Below, in pieces: positions 52,601 through 61,563 of a stretch of 64,000 nt of DNA (within the stretch, counting starts at the first letter, position 1; each line of letters starts with the position of its first letter). A program made the position numbers and the translations under genes. Source of the stretch: Streptomyces sp. NBC_00670 (lineage in GTDB: Bacteria > Actinomycetota > Actinomycetes > Streptomycetales > Streptomycetaceae). The stretch spans positions 2,619,501-2,683,500 of the forward strand of contig NZ_CP109017.1 in assembly GCF_036226765.1 (NCBI RefSeq), in the 5' to 3' direction. The notes beneath the pieces are model-generated. The model was not told the origin of the DNA, made no database searches, and saw only the letters and a program-made list of their open reading frames with translations.

Positions 52601-53656
52601 CTAGGACGACGCCCGGACCACCAGTTCCGTCGGCAGGACCTCGTGGCGGCGTTCGGCGGGGGTCGTGGGCGGGGGGCGGTGGTCGGCGATCTCGTGGAGG
52701 AGGAGGTCGATCATCGCGCGGCCCATCTCCTCGATCGGCTGACGCACGCTGGTCAGCGGCGGGTCCATGTGGCGGGCGATCGCGGAGTCGTCGTAGCCGA
52801 CCAGGGCGACGTCCTCGGGTATGCGGCGGCCCGCCTCGCGCAGTGCCTGGCGGGCGCCGGCGGCCATGACGTCGGAGCCGGCGAAGACCGCGTCGAGCCG
52901 GGGGTTGCGCTCCAGCAGCCGCGTCATCGCGCGGCGGCCGCCCTCCTCGGTGAAGTCGCCCGGCTCCACGAGGTGCCCGTCGGCCGGGATCCCCGCGTCC
53001 TGAAGGGCCTCCCGGTAGCCGTCCAGGCGCCGCTGGGCGCCGTACACGGCGAGCAGGCCGGTGATGTGGGCGATCGTGCGGCGGCCGCCCGCCAGCAGGT
53101 GTTCGACGGCCGAGCGGGCGCCGGCGTAGTTGTCGGAGTCGACCGAGGCCAGCGTCTCCGCCACCGAGCGCGGGCCGCTGATCACGGCCGGGATCTCCAG
53201 CTGCGAGACCAGGTCGGGCAGTGGGTCGTCGGCGTGCACGGAGACCAGCAGTACCCCGTCCACCCGGTGGGCGGCCAGGTACTGGGCGAGCCGACGGCGC
53301 TCGCGGTCGCCGCCCGCGAAGATGAGCAGCAACTGCATCTCGGTGTCGGCCAGTTCGGCGCCCACCCCGCGCAGCATGTCGGAGAAGTACGGTTCGGCGA
53401 AGAACCGGGTCTCGGGTTCGGGGACGACCAGCGCGATGGCGTCGGTGCGGTTGGCGGCCAGGGCGCGCGCGGCGGTGTTGGGGACGAAGCCCAGTTCGGC
53501 GACGGCCGCCTCCACGGCGGCGCGGGTGGCGGCGCTGACCCGGGGCGAGCCGTTGATCACTCGGGAGACCGTGCCGCGGCCGACGCCGGCCCGGGCGGCG
53601 ACCTCCTCCAGGGTGGGCCGTCGACCGCCCCGGCTCCGCCCACCGTTGACCGCCAT
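52601..53656 (-). CDS. LacI-family regulator, CebR-like (downstream of bglC)
   Basis: A 351-residue repressor closely related to the CebR protein at 59901-60944: same recognition helix (AARAGVGRGTVSRVINGSPRVS), same EPYFSDMLRGV and PPLTSVRQPIEEMGRAMIDLLL segments. Sensor domain blocks: VDGVLLVSVHADDPLP, FAGSDVMAAGARQALREAGRRIPEDVALVGYDD. ATG at 53656 has AGGAGG 9 bases upstream; ATG at 53683 is weaker. Because the recognition helix is the same, it should bind the same TGGGAGCGCTCCCA-type boxes. Which of the two LacI genes is the functional CebR cannot be settled by sequence alone. Confidence 0.88.
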   Translation of the reverse strand: MAVNGGRSRGGRRPTLEEVAARAGVGRGTVSRVINGSPRVSAATRAAVEAAVAELGFVPNTAARALAANRTDAIALVVPEPETRFFAEPYFSDMLRGVGAELADTEMQLLLIFAGGDRERRRLAQYLAAHRVDGVLLVSVHADDPLPDLVSQLEIPAVISGPRSVAETLASVDSDNYAGARSAVEHLLAGGRRTIAHITGLLAVYGAQRRLDGYREALQDAGIPADGHLVEPGDFTEEGGRRAMTRLLERNPRLDAVFAGSDVMAAGARQALREAGRRIPEDVALVGYDDSAIARHMDPPLTSVRQPIEEMGRAMIDLLLHEIADHRPPPTTPAERRHEVLPTELVVRASS

Positions 53657-53801
53657 AGTCGACGCCTCCTGTTCTGTCGCCATCAGGCCAGGAATGTAAC
53701 AGCCTGGGGCGGCGCCTCGTACGGGCCCGTCGTCACCCGTCACGGCTCATCGTCCCTTGTCGGACCGGATACGACCCCCTCCGGGCGGCGGAAAAAGCCG
53801 G

Positions 53802-53836
53802 GAGGGGGCGCGGCCGGTGTCCGGCCACGCCCCCTC
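53802..53836 (-). terminator. Hairpin terminator after bglC
   Basis: Stem GAGGGGGCG-C-GGCCGG (53802-53817) with CCGGCC-A-CGCCCCCTC (53821-53836) around a TGT loop: 9 bp plus 6 bp with one mismatch. It lies between bglC and the LacI gene, so the LacI gene likely has its own promoter. Confidence 0.8.
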
Positions 53837-53852
53837 TCTCGGGTGGCGGGTG

Positions 53853-55310
53853 TCAGCCCTCGGTGCCGGGCAGCGCGTTGTCGCGGATCACGCCCGCGTA
53901 CCAGTGGGCGCTGTCCTTGGGGATGCGGCGCTGGGTCGAGTAGTCGACGTAGACGGCACCGAACCGCTTGGAGTAGCCGTAGGACCACTCGAAGTTGTCC
54001 AGCAGCGACCACAGGAAGTAACCCCGTACGTCGGCCCCGTCGGCGACGGCCCGGCGGACGGCGTCCAGGTGGGCGTGGAGGTAGGCGATCCGCTGCGGGT
54101 CGTTGACCTTGCCCTCGGGCGAGACGTAGTCGTCGAAGGCGGCGCCGTTCTCGGTGACCATCAGCGGCAGCGACGGGTGGGACTTGGCCAGGCCGGTCAG
54201 CAGGGTGTGCAGACCGCCCGCGTCGATGGCCCAGTTCATCGCGGTGAGGTTGTCGTTGGCCAGGTGGAAGGCGATGTGGTCGGAGCCGGTCCACGGGGAG
54301 TGCTCGCTGGCGCCGTGGCCGTCGTTCTTGGTGGTGCCGGCGCCGTCGACGGGGTGCGAGACCACGGTCGGCGAGTAGTAGTTGACGCCGAGGACGTCGA
54401 TCGGGCGGGAGATCTCCGCCAGGTCGCCGTCCTGCACCAGCTCGCTCCAGTCCACCAGGTGCGAGGTGTCGGCGATCAGGTCCTCGGGGTAGGCGCCGTC
54501 CAGGATCGGCCCGGTGAAGACGCGGTTGCCGACGGCGTCGATGCGGCGGGCGGCGTCGGCGTCCTCGCGGCTGTCGGTGAGCGGGCGGACCTGGTGCAGG
54601 TTGAGGGTGATCGAGGTCTGCGCGGTGGCCGGCAGGTTGTCGCGCAGTACGCCGACCGCCTTGCCGTGGGCGAGGTTGAGGTGGTGGGCGGCGCGCAGGG
54701 TGGCGGCCGGGTCGGTGCGGCCGGGGGCGTGCACGCCGGAGCCGTAGCCGAGGAAAGCCGAGCACCAGGGCTCGTTGAGGGTGGTCCACACGCCGACACG
54801 GTCGCCGAGGGCGCGGGCCATGATCTCGGCGTAGTCGGCGAAGCGGTAGGCGGTGTCGCGCTGCGGCCAGCCGCCCGCGTCCTCCAGCTCCTGGGGCAGG
54901 TCCCAGTGGTAGAGGGTGGCGACGGGGGTGATGCCCGCCTCGAGGAGCTCGTCGGTGAGACGGCGGTAGAAGTCCAGGCCGCGCTCGACGGCCGGACCGC
55001 GGCCGGTGGGCTGGACCCGGGACCAGGAGACGGAGAAGCGGTACGCCTTCAGGCCGAGGTCCTTCATCAGCGCCACGTCGTCGCGATACCGGTGGTAGTG
55101 GTCGGCGGCGATGTCACCGGTGTCGCCGTTGCGCACCTTGCCGGGGGTGTGGCTGAAGGTGTCCCAGATGGAGGGGGTGCGGCCGTCCTCGGCGGCGGCG
55201 CCCTCCACCTGGTAGGCGGCGGTGGCGGCGCCCCAGACGAAGCCGGTCGGGAAGGAGAGAGAGGTGGTGGCGGCCGGCCGGGCAGTGGTCTCGGGTCGTA
55301 CGGCGGTCAT
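53853..55310 (-). CDS. bglC: GH1 beta-glucosidase of the cellobiose cluster
   Basis: A 485-residue cytoplasmic GH1 enzyme that splits imported cellobiose and cello-oligosaccharides to glucose. [20 protein letters not shown] is the GH1 N-terminal signature; acid/base Glu180 lies in [12 protein letters not shown] and nucleophile Glu387 in [12 protein letters not shown]; the end [20 protein letters not shown] is the aglycone-site block. No signal peptide. ATG at 55310; the ribosome site GGGAG lies inside a CebR-type box (55313-55326). It follows cebG but is separated by two strong hairpins, so it is at least partly independently transcribed. The order cebR-cebE-cebF-cebG-bglC matches known Streptomyces clusters. 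Confidence 0.93.
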   Translation of the reverse strand: MTAVRPETTARPAATTSLSFPTGFVWGAATAAYQVEGAAAEDGRTPSIWDTFSHTPGKVRNGDTGDIAADHYHRYRDDVALMKDLGLKAYRFSVSWSRVQPTGRGPAVERGLDFYRRLTDELLEAGITPVATLYHWDLPQELEDAGGWPQRDTAYRFADYAEIMARALGDRVGVWTTLNEPWCSAFLGYGSGVHAPGRTDPAATLRAAHHLNLAHGKAVGVLRDNLPATAQTSITLNLHQVRPLTDSREDADAARRIDAVGNRVFTGPILDGAYPEDLIADTSHLVDWSELVQDGDLAEISRPIDVLGVNYYSPTVVSHPVDGAGTTKNDGHGASEHSPWTGSDHIAFHLANDNLTAMNWAIDAGGLHTLLTGLAKSHPSLPLMVTENGAAFDDYVSPEGKVNDPQRIAYLHAHLDAVRRAVADGADVRGYFLWSLLDNFEWSYGYSKRFGAVYVDYSTQRRIPKDSAHWYAGVIRDNALPGTEG

Positions 55311-55312
55311 GG

Positions 55313-55326
55313 TGAGAACGCTCCCA
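55313..55326 (-). promoter_or_regulatory. CebR-type box at the bglC start
   Basis: Minus-strand TGGGAGCGTTCTCA differs from the CebR consensus TGGGAGCGCTCCCA at two positions in the second half. It ends 2 bases before the ATG and contains the Shine-Dalgarno GGGAG. Confidence 0.75.
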
Positions 55327-55385
55327 AAGTGGCGTGAGAAGGGCCGGACGGTGATCCGGCGGTGGGGGGGAAGGCGGGTGGCGGA

Positions 55386-55448
55386 GGGGGCGGGGGCAGG
55401 CAGCGTCGCCCCCGCCCCCGTACGGCCCGTGTGCGGGACGGGCCGTAC
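55386..55448 (-). terminator. Two tandem hairpins between cebG and bglC
   Basis: Hairpin 1: GGGGGCGGGGGC (55386-55397) with its exact complement (55408-55419), 12 bp. Hairpin 2: GTACGGCCCGT (55420-55430) with ACGGGCCGTAC (55438-55448), 11 bp. They abut each other, about 107 bases after the cebG stop, and should reduce read-through into bglC. Confidence 0.75.
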
Positions 55449-55555
55449 GGCCGGGACGTACCGTGCGGGGGCGGCCGCACGGTGCGCGCCGGACGGTGGG
55501 TGTGCCGGACGGTGGCGTGCCGGACGGGTGTGCCGGGCGGTCGGTGTGCCGGGCG

Positions 55556-56479
55556 TCAGCCCTTGACCGCGCCCGACATGATGCCTCCGACGATCTGCTT
55601 GCCGAAGATCACGAACACCAGCAGCAGCGGCAGGGTGCTGATCAGCGCGCCCGCCATGACGATGCTCTGGTCGGGCGTGTACGAGGCGCTGAGCAGGCCG
55701 AGCGCCACCTGGATGGTGGGGTTCTCCTGGTTCAGCGCGAGGAACGGCCAGAAGAAGTCGTTCCACGCCTGCACGAAGGTCAGCATGCCGAGCACCATCA
55801 TCGCGGGCCGGGCCACCGGCAGAACGATGTTCCAGACGATGCGGATGTTGCTCGCCCCGTCCACCTTGGCCGCCTCGATGAGCTCGTACGGCAGCGCCTC
55901 GACGAGGTACTGGCGCATGAAGAACACACCGAACGCGCCGACCAGGGTCGGGAAGATCACCGACTCCAGCTTCCCGTTCCAGCCGATGTCCGACATCATC
56001 ATGAACAGCGGCACGACGCTGAGCTGCGGCGGGATGGTCAGGGTCGCGATGACGGCGGTCATCAGCACGTTCCGGCCGCGGAAGCGCATCTTGGCGAAGG
56101 CGTAGCCGGCCAGGGTGCAGAAGAACAGCGTGGCGGCGGTGATGCAGCCGGCCACGATCGCCGTGTTGACGATGGCCTCGCCGAGGTTGGCCTGCTCCCA
56201 GGCCGTCTGGAGGTTGTCGAACAGCTTGCCGCCCGGAATGAACGGCGGCGGTGTGTCGAGGACCCGCTGCTGGTCGTGCGAGGCGGCCACCAGCGTCCAG
56301 TACAGCGGGAAGACGGAGCCCAGGCCGACGATGATCAGGAAGATGTAGGTGAGCGGGCCGCCCTTGAGCTGCTGGCCGGCGCCGATCTTGAAGCGGTTGC
56401 GGCCCTTGCTCGATGTGGCGTGCAGGGGCGCCGGGGGGACCCCCGGCGCGGCGGGCCTGGTGGGACTTGTCGTGGTCAT
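55556..56479 (-). CDS. cebG: Cellobiose ABC transporter permease CebG (MalG-like)
   Basis: A 307-residue inner-membrane permease of a CUT1 carbohydrate importer with six predicted helices. The cytoplasmic EAA loop that docks the ATPase is [31 protein letters not shown]. The N-terminal ~35 residues are polar, then [19 protein letters not shown] starts TM1. ATG at 56479 has GGGAG 9 bases upstream; a GTG at 56488 is an alternative. It is 14 bases after cebF. No ATPase gene is present; CUT1 systems of Streptomyces use the shared MsiK ATPase encoded elsewhere. Confidence 0.93.
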   Translation of the reverse strand: MTTTSPTRPAAPGVPPAPLHATSSKGRNRFKIGAGQQLKGGPLTYIFLIIVGLGSVFPLYWTLVAASHDQQRVLDTPPPFIPGGKLFDNLQTAWEQANLGEAIVNTAIVAGCITAATLFFCTLAGYAFAKMRFRGRNVLMTAVIATLTIPPQLSVVPLFMMMSDIGWNGKLESVIFPTLVGAFGVFFMRQYLVEALPYELIEAAKVDGASNIRIVWNIVLPVARPAMMVLGMLTFVQAWNDFFWPFLALNQENPTIQVALGLLSASYTPDQSIVMAGALISTLPLLLVFVIFGKQIVGGIMSGAVKG

Positions 56480-56493
56480 CGATGTCACTCCCG

Positions 56494-57483
56494 TCAGACC
56501 GCGCTCTTGCGCACGAACCGGCTGATGATCCAGTTGATCAGGGCGATGAGCAGCAGCAGGACGAGCATGGCCCAGGCCACGGCCGCCGCCGGGCCCAGGT
56601 GCCCGAGCTTCCAGCCGTAGTTGTAGAGGTAGATGCTCAGCGTCTCGTACTGGTGGTCGCTGCCGCCGACGGAGCCGAGGGTGCCGCCCTGGAGCAGCAG
56701 CGGCTCACCGAACAACTGCATGGAGCCGATCGTCGAGATGACGATGGTGAACAGGATGGTCGGCCGCAGCGAGGGGATGGTCACCTTGCGGAACTGCTGC
56801 CAGCGCGAGGCGCCGTCGATCGAGGCGGCCTCGTAGAGGTCGGTCGGTACCGCCTGCATGGCCGCCAGGTAGATGAGGGCGTTGTAGCCGGTCCAGCGCC
56901 AGATGATGATGATGGAGATGGCGATCTTGGACGTCCAGTGCCCGTCTCCCCAGTTGGTGTCGCTCGGGGCGCCGAAGAAGTGCAGCACCCAGTTGAGCAT
57001 GCCGCCGTCGGCCCGGAAGACCAGGGCGAAGACGAGGGCGGCGGTCGCCACCGAGGTGGCGTACGGGGTGAGGATGAGCGTCCGCCAGAAGGTGCTGGCG
57101 CGCAGCTTGTAGTTGAGCAGGTGGGCGAGGCCCAGCGCGACGAGCAGCTGCGGGACGGTCGAGATGACGCCGATGACGAACGTGTTGGAGACGGCCGTCC
57201 AGAACTCCGAGTCCTGGAGGATCTTGGTGAAGTTGTCGAAGCCGACCCACTCGGACTGGTTGAGGCCCGTCATCTCCACCCGGTGCAGGGCTATCCAGCC
57301 GGTGTAGATGAGGGGGTAGAGACCGAAGGCGCCGAAGATCAGGAAGAAGGGCGCGATGTAGGCGTACGGGGACGCCTTGTCGTCGAAGCGCCACAGGCGG
57401 GAGCGCCACGCGCTGCGTTCCTTCGACGCGCCGGAGCCGCCGGGCGGCGGGCTGTAGGCCTTTGTGGGGGTTGTCGTTGCCAC
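56494..57483 (-). CDS. cebF: Cellobiose ABC transporter permease CebF (MalF-like)
   Basis: A 329-residue CUT1 permease. A ~45-residue polar N-terminus is followed by [27 protein letters not shown] (TM1) and further helices; the EAA loop is [34 protein letters not shown] at 57483 has AGGGAAGGA within 15 bases upstream. It pairs with CebG to form the channel for cellobiose and cellotriose. A 602-base gap and a strong hairpin separate it from cebE. Confidence 0.93.
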   Translation of the reverse strand: MATTTPTKAYSPPPGGSGASKERSAWRSRLWRFDDKASPYAYIAPFFLIFGAFGLYPLIYTGWIALHRVEMTGLNQSEWVGFDNFTKILQDSEFWTAVSNTFVIGVISTVPQLLVALGLAHLLNYKLRASTFWRTLILTPYATSVATAALVFALVFRADGGMLNWVLHFFGAPSDTNWGDGHWTSKIAISIIIIWRWTGYNALIYLAAMQAVPTDLYEAASIDGASRWQQFRKVTIPSLRPTILFTIVISTIGSMQLFGEPLLLQGGTLGSVGGSDHQYETLSIYLYNYGWKLGHLGPAAAVAWAMLVLLLLIALINWIISRFVRKSAV

Positions 57484-58043
57484 GGAGGGAGTCCTTCCCT
57501 GGGAGGTTGCGGCCGGGTAGGGGGCGGGATGCGCGTGCACGGGCGACCGTCCCGCCGCTCCCTGCGCTGTTCGGTACGGTATCGGGCCGCCCGCGCAGCG
57601 GCCTGCCCCTGTCTTCCGCCGACGGAACCGGATCCACCCCGCGCCGGCGGGGCTCGGGGTACGGGGGTCGACGGACGGTCGGGGTACGGGGCCGGTGGGT
57701 GGACGGAGGTCGGGGTCGAACGGTGACGGCTCCGGTCGGCCGCCGACGGCCGCCCCCGACCGTCACCGGACGGCAAGCCGGTCAGGGACCGCCGTCCGGT
57801 GACGGACGGGCCCCCGGCGCGGTCGTCCGCCCTCGGCGGGGCGGACAACGTTGCCGGGGCTCCCCCGTCGTACCGGCACCGTTCCCCCGCGCCGGTCCGG
57901 TACGACGAGCGAGCCCCCTGCCGCTCGGGCAGGGGCCTCCGTACCGCCCGGGTACGACGGCCCCGTCACCGGGGCGCACACCCGGCCGGCGGGTGAGCGC
58001 CGGCCCGGTGGTGCGGATGCCGTCGGCGGCCGAAGCCGCCGGT
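57484..58043. other. Unusually long gap between cebE and cebF
   Basis: About 560 bases with no credible gene on either strand. The DNA is dense in inverted repeats made of GGTACGG, CGGTCGGGG and CCGTCCGGTGACGG words (for example GCCCCTGCCCGAGCGG-like arms around 57920-57945 and CCGACCGTC/GACGGTCGG pairs around 57680-57770). It would be transcribed as a long structured spacer if the operon is read through. Confidence 0.6.
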
Positions 58044-58079
58044 GCGGCGCGGGCAGCCCCTGGGGGCCACCCGCGCCGC
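58044..58079 (-). terminator. Attenuating hairpin directly after cebE
   Basis: A 10-bp stem (58044-58053 with 58070-58079) topped, after a small internal loop, by CCCC/GGGG (58057-58060, 58063-58066). It begins 6 bases after the cebE stop. Such hairpins commonly let the binding-protein gene be expressed more than the permease genes. Confidence 0.8.
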
Positions 58080-58085
58080 CGTGGT

Positions 58086-59405
58086 TCAGCCGATCGCCTT
58101 GTCGATGGTGTCGACCGCGTCGCTCCACGCCTTGTCGGGCTTGGTGCCACGCTGCGCCATGTTGTTGATCTGGCGGGAGATCGTGTCCTTGATCACGCCG
58201 TCCTTCGGGCCGAGCACCGCCGCGGGGATGGCCTTGGCCTCCTCGGCGTAGATCTCACCGATCGGGGCGTCGTTGAAGTACGGGAGCTTCGCGCTCTTCA
58301 CGTCGGGGAGGTCGTAGGCCTTCGTGTTCGACGGGAAGACACCGATGGTCTTGAAGACCTTGGCCTGCTGCTCGGGCGCCGTCAGCCACTTGACCAGCTC
58401 CTGCGCCTCCTTCACGTGCTTGCCGGCCTTCGGCACCGCGAGGAAGGAGCCGCCCCAGTTGGCGGCGGTGTCGCCGGGCGCACGGGCGATGTCCCACTTG
58501 CCCTTGTAGTCGTCACCGGAGTTGACGGAGATCTGCGCGGCCATCCACGCGGGGCACGCGATCGTGGCGATCGAACCCTTGCGCAGCGCGGCGACCCACG
58601 GGTCGTCGAACTGGGCCAGGCCCTGGGTCAGCTTCTTGTCCGTGGCCTCGACCGCGAGGTTCCAGCCGTCCTTCACGGACGCGCTGTCCTTGTAGATCGC
58701 CTTGCCGTCGGTGCTGTAGTACTGCTCCGGCGAGGAGGAGACGACCGCGTTGTACATCGCGCTCGCGGAGTCCATGAAGTACGTCTTGTCGGGAGCGTTC
58801 TTCTGGTACTTCTCGCCGAGCTTGATGTAGTCCTCCCAGCCGCCGGCGACGGCCTTCGTGACGTCCTTGCGGTCGGTCGGCAGACCCGCCTTCTCGAACA
58901 GGTCGCGGCGGTAGCAGAGCGACATCGGGCCGATGTCGGTGCCGGCCCCGATCACCTGGCCGCCGTCGGTGGTGACCTGCTTTTCCTTCCAGTCCACCCA
59001 GTCACCGACGTTGATGACCTTGCTCAGGTCGACGAACTTGTCCGCCTGAGTGGTGGTGACCTCCTTGGTGCGGCCCACCTCGATACCGACGACGTCCCCA
59101 AGACCACTGCTCGAGTTCAGCTGCTGAAGCAGCTTCGGGTAGTAGTCCTCCTCCTTCGCCGTGGTCTCTTCCTTGACCGTGATGTTCGGGTGCAGCTTGT
59201 GGTACTCGTCGAACAGCTTGGCTTCCTTGTAGCCGAACTGCCCGAAGTCCGCCAGCTTGAGGGTGATGTTCCCGTTGGAGTCCGAGCTGTCCGAGTCGTC
59301 GTCGCTGCTGCAGCCGGTCAGCAGCAGCGCGGAGGCCGTCAGGACCGTTGTGGTCACGGCCGCTGCTCTGCGGCCTCGACCGCCGCCGGTACGGGTGATG
59401 CGCAT
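58086..59405 (-). CDS. cebE: Cellobiose-binding lipoprotein CebE
   Basis: A 439-residue CUT1 sugar-binding lipoprotein. Signal peptide with lipobox TASALLLTGCSS (lipid-modified Cys ~31), then an Asp/Ser-rich tether (SDDDSDSSDSNG) and the two-lobe MalE-like fold: ITLKLADFGQFGYKEAKLFDEYHKLHPNITVK, PMSLCYRRDLFEKAGLP, and a C-terminal hinge LGPKDGVIKDTISRQINN. It presents cello-oligosaccharides to CebFG. ATG at 59405 has AAGGAG 8-9 bases upstream. A ~230-base leader separates it from its promoter. Substrate is inferred from cluster order and the CebR boxes. Confidence 0.93.
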   Translation of the reverse strand: MRITRTGGGRGRRAAAVTTTVLTASALLLTGCSSDDDSDSSDSNGNITLKLADFGQFGYKEAKLFDEYHKLHPNITVKEETTAKEEDYYPKLLQQLNSSSGLGDVVGIEVGRTKEVTTTQADKFVDLSKVINVGDWVDWKEKQVTTDGGQVIGAGTDIGPMSLCYRRDLFEKAGLPTDRKDVTKAVAGGWEDYIKLGEKYQKNAPDKTYFMDSASAMYNAVVSSSPEQYYSTDGKAIYKDSASVKDGWNLAVEATDKKLTQGLAQFDDPWVAALRKGSIATIACPAWMAAQISVNSGDDYKGKWDIARAPGDTAANWGGSFLAVPKAGKHVKEAQELVKWLTAPEQQAKVFKTIGVFPSNTKAYDLPDVKSAKLPYFNDAPIGEIYAEEAKAIPAAVLGPKDGVIKDTISRQINNMAQRGTKPDKAWSDAVDTIDKAIG

Positions 59406-59900
59406 TCCACTACTCCTTGTTCCAGTGGGGAACGGGACCTCAGGAATCGGCCTGCCGGGGAACCGGCAGTCCGGACCTGCCCTCTCGGTTCGAGCAGCGG
59501 CCAGTTCACAACACTGGGCGTGCGGTGAAAAGATGCTGGTCAACAGTGGGTGTTGCGAGGTAGAGGGAAGGGCCTTTGGTGTTCTGGTCCACACGGGAGT
59601 AACCCCCCGAGGACCCGTGGGACCGCTCCCACGCGGCATGCCGGAAGACTGGTTCCTGCCGGGCCCAGTGTCAAGACTTGAAAACGGCGTCGTTGCGCAA
59701 GCGTGTTGTAGGCGTCACGTTTATGTGTCGTCACAGCACGTGTAACCAGCGCGACATACGGCCGACACACGCCGGATTCCCGCAGGTCACCGGTGCCTTG
59801 GGCCCCCCGGCCCGGGTACCCGGACGGTCCGCGGAGCCGGTTCGGGAAATTTCTGGGTCAGAATGAGGCCCGCCCCCCACTGATCGCCGAGAGGTGAACG
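59406..59900. other. cebE-cebR divergent control region
   Basis: 495 bases between the divergent genes. The cebE side is a leader of about 230 bases; the promoter and CebR box are listed separately. On the cebR side, the less GC-rich stretch 59690-59760 (GTTGTAGGCGTCACGTTTATG) probably contains the cebR promoter, but no hexamer pair was convincing. No small gene was seen. Confidence 0.6.
59618..59674 (-). promoter_or_regulatory. cebE promoter with CebR box
   Basis: Minus strand: TTGACA (59669-59674), 17 bases, CAGTCT (59646-59651). The CebR box TGGGAGCGGTCCCA (59618-59631; one mismatch to the palindrome TGGGAGCGCTCCCA) starts about 8 bases downstream of the predicted +1, placing a repressor across the start of transcription. 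Confidence 0.75.
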
Positions 59901-60944
59901 ATGAGCCCTGCCGAACAGCCGGCGAAGAGCACGGACGTCCGGCGCCCCACCCTGAACGCCGTGGCCGCCCTCGCCGGCGTCGGGCGCGGCACCGTCTCCC
60001 GGGTGATCAACGGCTCCCCCAAGGTGAGCGACCGCTCCCGGGCCGCGGTGGAGCGGGCCATCGACGAACTCGGCTACATCCCGAACCGCGCCGCCCGCTC
60101 CCTGGTCACCCAGCGCACGGACTCGGTGGCGCTGGTCGTCCCCGAGGCGGAGAACCGGCTCTTCTCCGAGCCGTACTTCTCCGGGATCATCCGCGGGGTC
60201 TCCGCCGGACTGGCCGGCGCGGGGATGCAGTTGCTGCTGGTGCTGGTGCGCGACGAGAAGGAGTACGCGCGGCTCGCCACGTATCTGTCCGCGCAGCGGG
60301 TGGACGGCGTGCTGATGATGGCCGTGCACAGCGACGACACGTTGCCCGACCGGCTCGAGGAGCTGTCCGTGCCGACGGTCCTGGCCGGCCGGCGCGGCGA
60401 CGGCGAGCCGCTGGGGCACGTCCGCGCGGACAACGGGGGCGGGGCGCGCAGCGCGGTCGAACACCTGCTGGCGGGCGGCCGCCGGACCATCGGCACGATC
60501 ACCGGGCCGCTGGACATGGACGTGGCGCAGTCCCGGCTCGAGGGGTACCGGGGGGCGCTCGAACGGGCGGGGCTCACGGTCGACGAGGACCTGATCGTCC
60601 AGGGCGACTTCACGGAGGACGGCGGCCGCTGGGCGATGCGGGAGCTGCTGCGGCGGCGGCCGGAGGTGGACGCGGTGTTCGCCGCGTCGGACGTGACGGC
60701 GTCGGGGGCGGTGCTGGAGCTGCGGGCGTCGGGGCGGCGGGTGCCGGACGACGTCGCGGTCATCGGCTTCGACGACTCCATCGTCGCGCGGCACATCGAC
60801 CCGCCGCTGACGAGTGTGCGGCAGCCGCTGGAGGAGATGGGCCGGACGATGGCGGACCTGCTGCTCGACGAGATCGCGCAGCGGGGGTCGGGACACCGGG
60901 GGGTCGTCCTGCCGACGGAACTGGTGGTCCGGGAGTCGGCGTGA
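59901..60944 (+). CDS. cebR: LacI-family repressor of the cellobiose genes
   Basis: A 347-residue repressor. HTH: TLNAVAALAGVGRGTVSRVINGSPKVS; hinge PNRAARSLVTQRTDSVALVVP; sensor ASDVTASGAVLELRASGRRVPDDVAVIGFDD. ATG at 59901 has GAGAGGTGA about 6 bases upstream. It is divergent from cebE, the usual cebR place, and a CebR box lies between. Cellobiose releases CebR from TGGGAGCGCTCCCA boxes in characterised Streptomyces. A close paralogue at 52601-53656 and a GH1 gene at 61563-62981 flank the cluster, so this regulator may instead serve the second GH1 gene. The assignment rests on position. Confidence 0.85.
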   Translation: MSPAEQPAKSTDVRRPTLNAVAALAGVGRGTVSRVINGSPKVSDRSRAAVERAIDELGYIPNRAARSLVTQRTDSVALVVPEAENRLFSEPYFSGIIRGVSAGLAGAGMQLLLVLVRDEKEYARLATYLSAQRVDGVLMMAVHSDDTLPDRLEELSVPTVLAGRRGDGEPLGHVRADNGGGARSAVEHLLAGGRRTIGTITGPLDMDVAQSRLEGYRGALERAGLTVDEDLIVQGDFTEDGGRWAMRELLRRRPEVDAVFAASDVTASGAVLELRASGRRVPDDVAVIGFDDSIVARHIDPPLTSVRQPLEEMGRTMADLLLDEIAQRGSGHRGVVLPTELVVRESA

Positions 60945-61103
60945 GGGGCCCCTCCCCCCGCCGCCCGCCCGCCGATGCCGGCGTGGGTGGGTCTTCGGTG
61001 GGGGGGCGTGTGCCTCCGGCGGCGGGGGGCGGGGGGCTCTGGTGGGGGGTGCGTGTGCCTCCGGCGGGGGGTTTCGGTGGGCGGGGGCGCCTACGGGGGT
61101 GGG

Positions 61104-61165
61104 GGTTCGGTGCGTTGGCGGGTGCGGGGTGCGTCGTGGTCGCCCGCGCAGTTCCTCGCGCCCCT
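61104..61165 (+). repeat. 62-bp direct repeat, copy A
   Basis: Matches 61390-61451 with three mismatches and a 286-base offset. It starts GGTTCGGTGCGTTGGCGGGT and ends in the dispersed core (here GCGCAGTTCCTCGCGCCCCT). Confidence 0.85.
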
Positions 61166-61389
61166 GAAGGGGCGGGGCCCTGCGCGTGCGGCTCCGCCGC
61201 GCGGGCGCGAGCAACCGTGCCCCGTAAGGGGCGCGGGGAACTGCGCGAGAAGTCCCCACCCACCCGCACTCCCCCTCCGTCCCCACCCACCCGAGCTCTC
61301 CCGGGGTCAAAGGGGCGGAGCCCCTTGAAGGGATGGGAAGGGTAGGGGCGGCGGGGGCGAGAAAGCCGTGGGGCGCCCACTGGGGTGGA

Positions 61390-61451
61390 GGTTCGGCGCG
61401 TTGGCGGGTGCGGGGTGCGTCATGGTCGCCCGCGCAGTTCCCCGCGCCCCT
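61390..61451 (+). repeat. 62-bp direct repeat, copy B
   Basis: Second copy of the repeat at 61104-61165; it has the consensus core GCGCAGTTCCCCGCGCCCCT at its end. It lies about 110 bases before the GH1 start. Confidence 0.85.
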
Positions 61452-61508
61452 TACGGCGCGCCCCTCACGGCGCGCAAAAACCGTATCCGTGTGCGAGGGG
61501 TTTCGCCG

Positions 61509-61563
61509 TGGGAGCGCTCCCATGCATAATGGGCCGCGCAACCGACCCGTGGGAGCGATTCCA
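61509..61563 (+). promoter_or_regulatory. Two CebR-type boxes in the promoter of the second beta-glucosidase
   Basis: Box 1, TGGGAGCGCTCCCA (61509-61522), is a perfect palindrome and sits directly before CATAAT (61525-61530), a likely -10, so it fills the promoter spacer. Box 2, TGGGAGCGATTCCA (61550-61563), has two mismatches, contains the Shine-Dalgarno GGGAG and ends on the A of the ATG. The boxes are 41 bases apart (about four helix turns). Confidence 0.85.

Larger units (their letters stand above)
60945..61562. other. Repeat-rich intergenic region before the second beta-glucosidase
   Basis: 618 bases without a gene. 60960-61100 is strongly G-biased on the plus strand, with GTGTGCCTCCGGCGG words repeated. 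It then contains two 62-base direct repeats (61104-61165, 61390-61451), one inverted copy of the dispersed core (61225-61247) and an inverted copy of the CCCTACCC module (61302-61352). The last 65 bases are the promoter and operators of the GH1 gene. Confidence 0.75.

Noticed and set aside
59538..59543. TTGACC on the minus strand as the cebE -35
   Set aside because: No -10 lies at proper spacing; TTGACA at 59669-59674 with CAGTCT and an adjoining CebR box is better.
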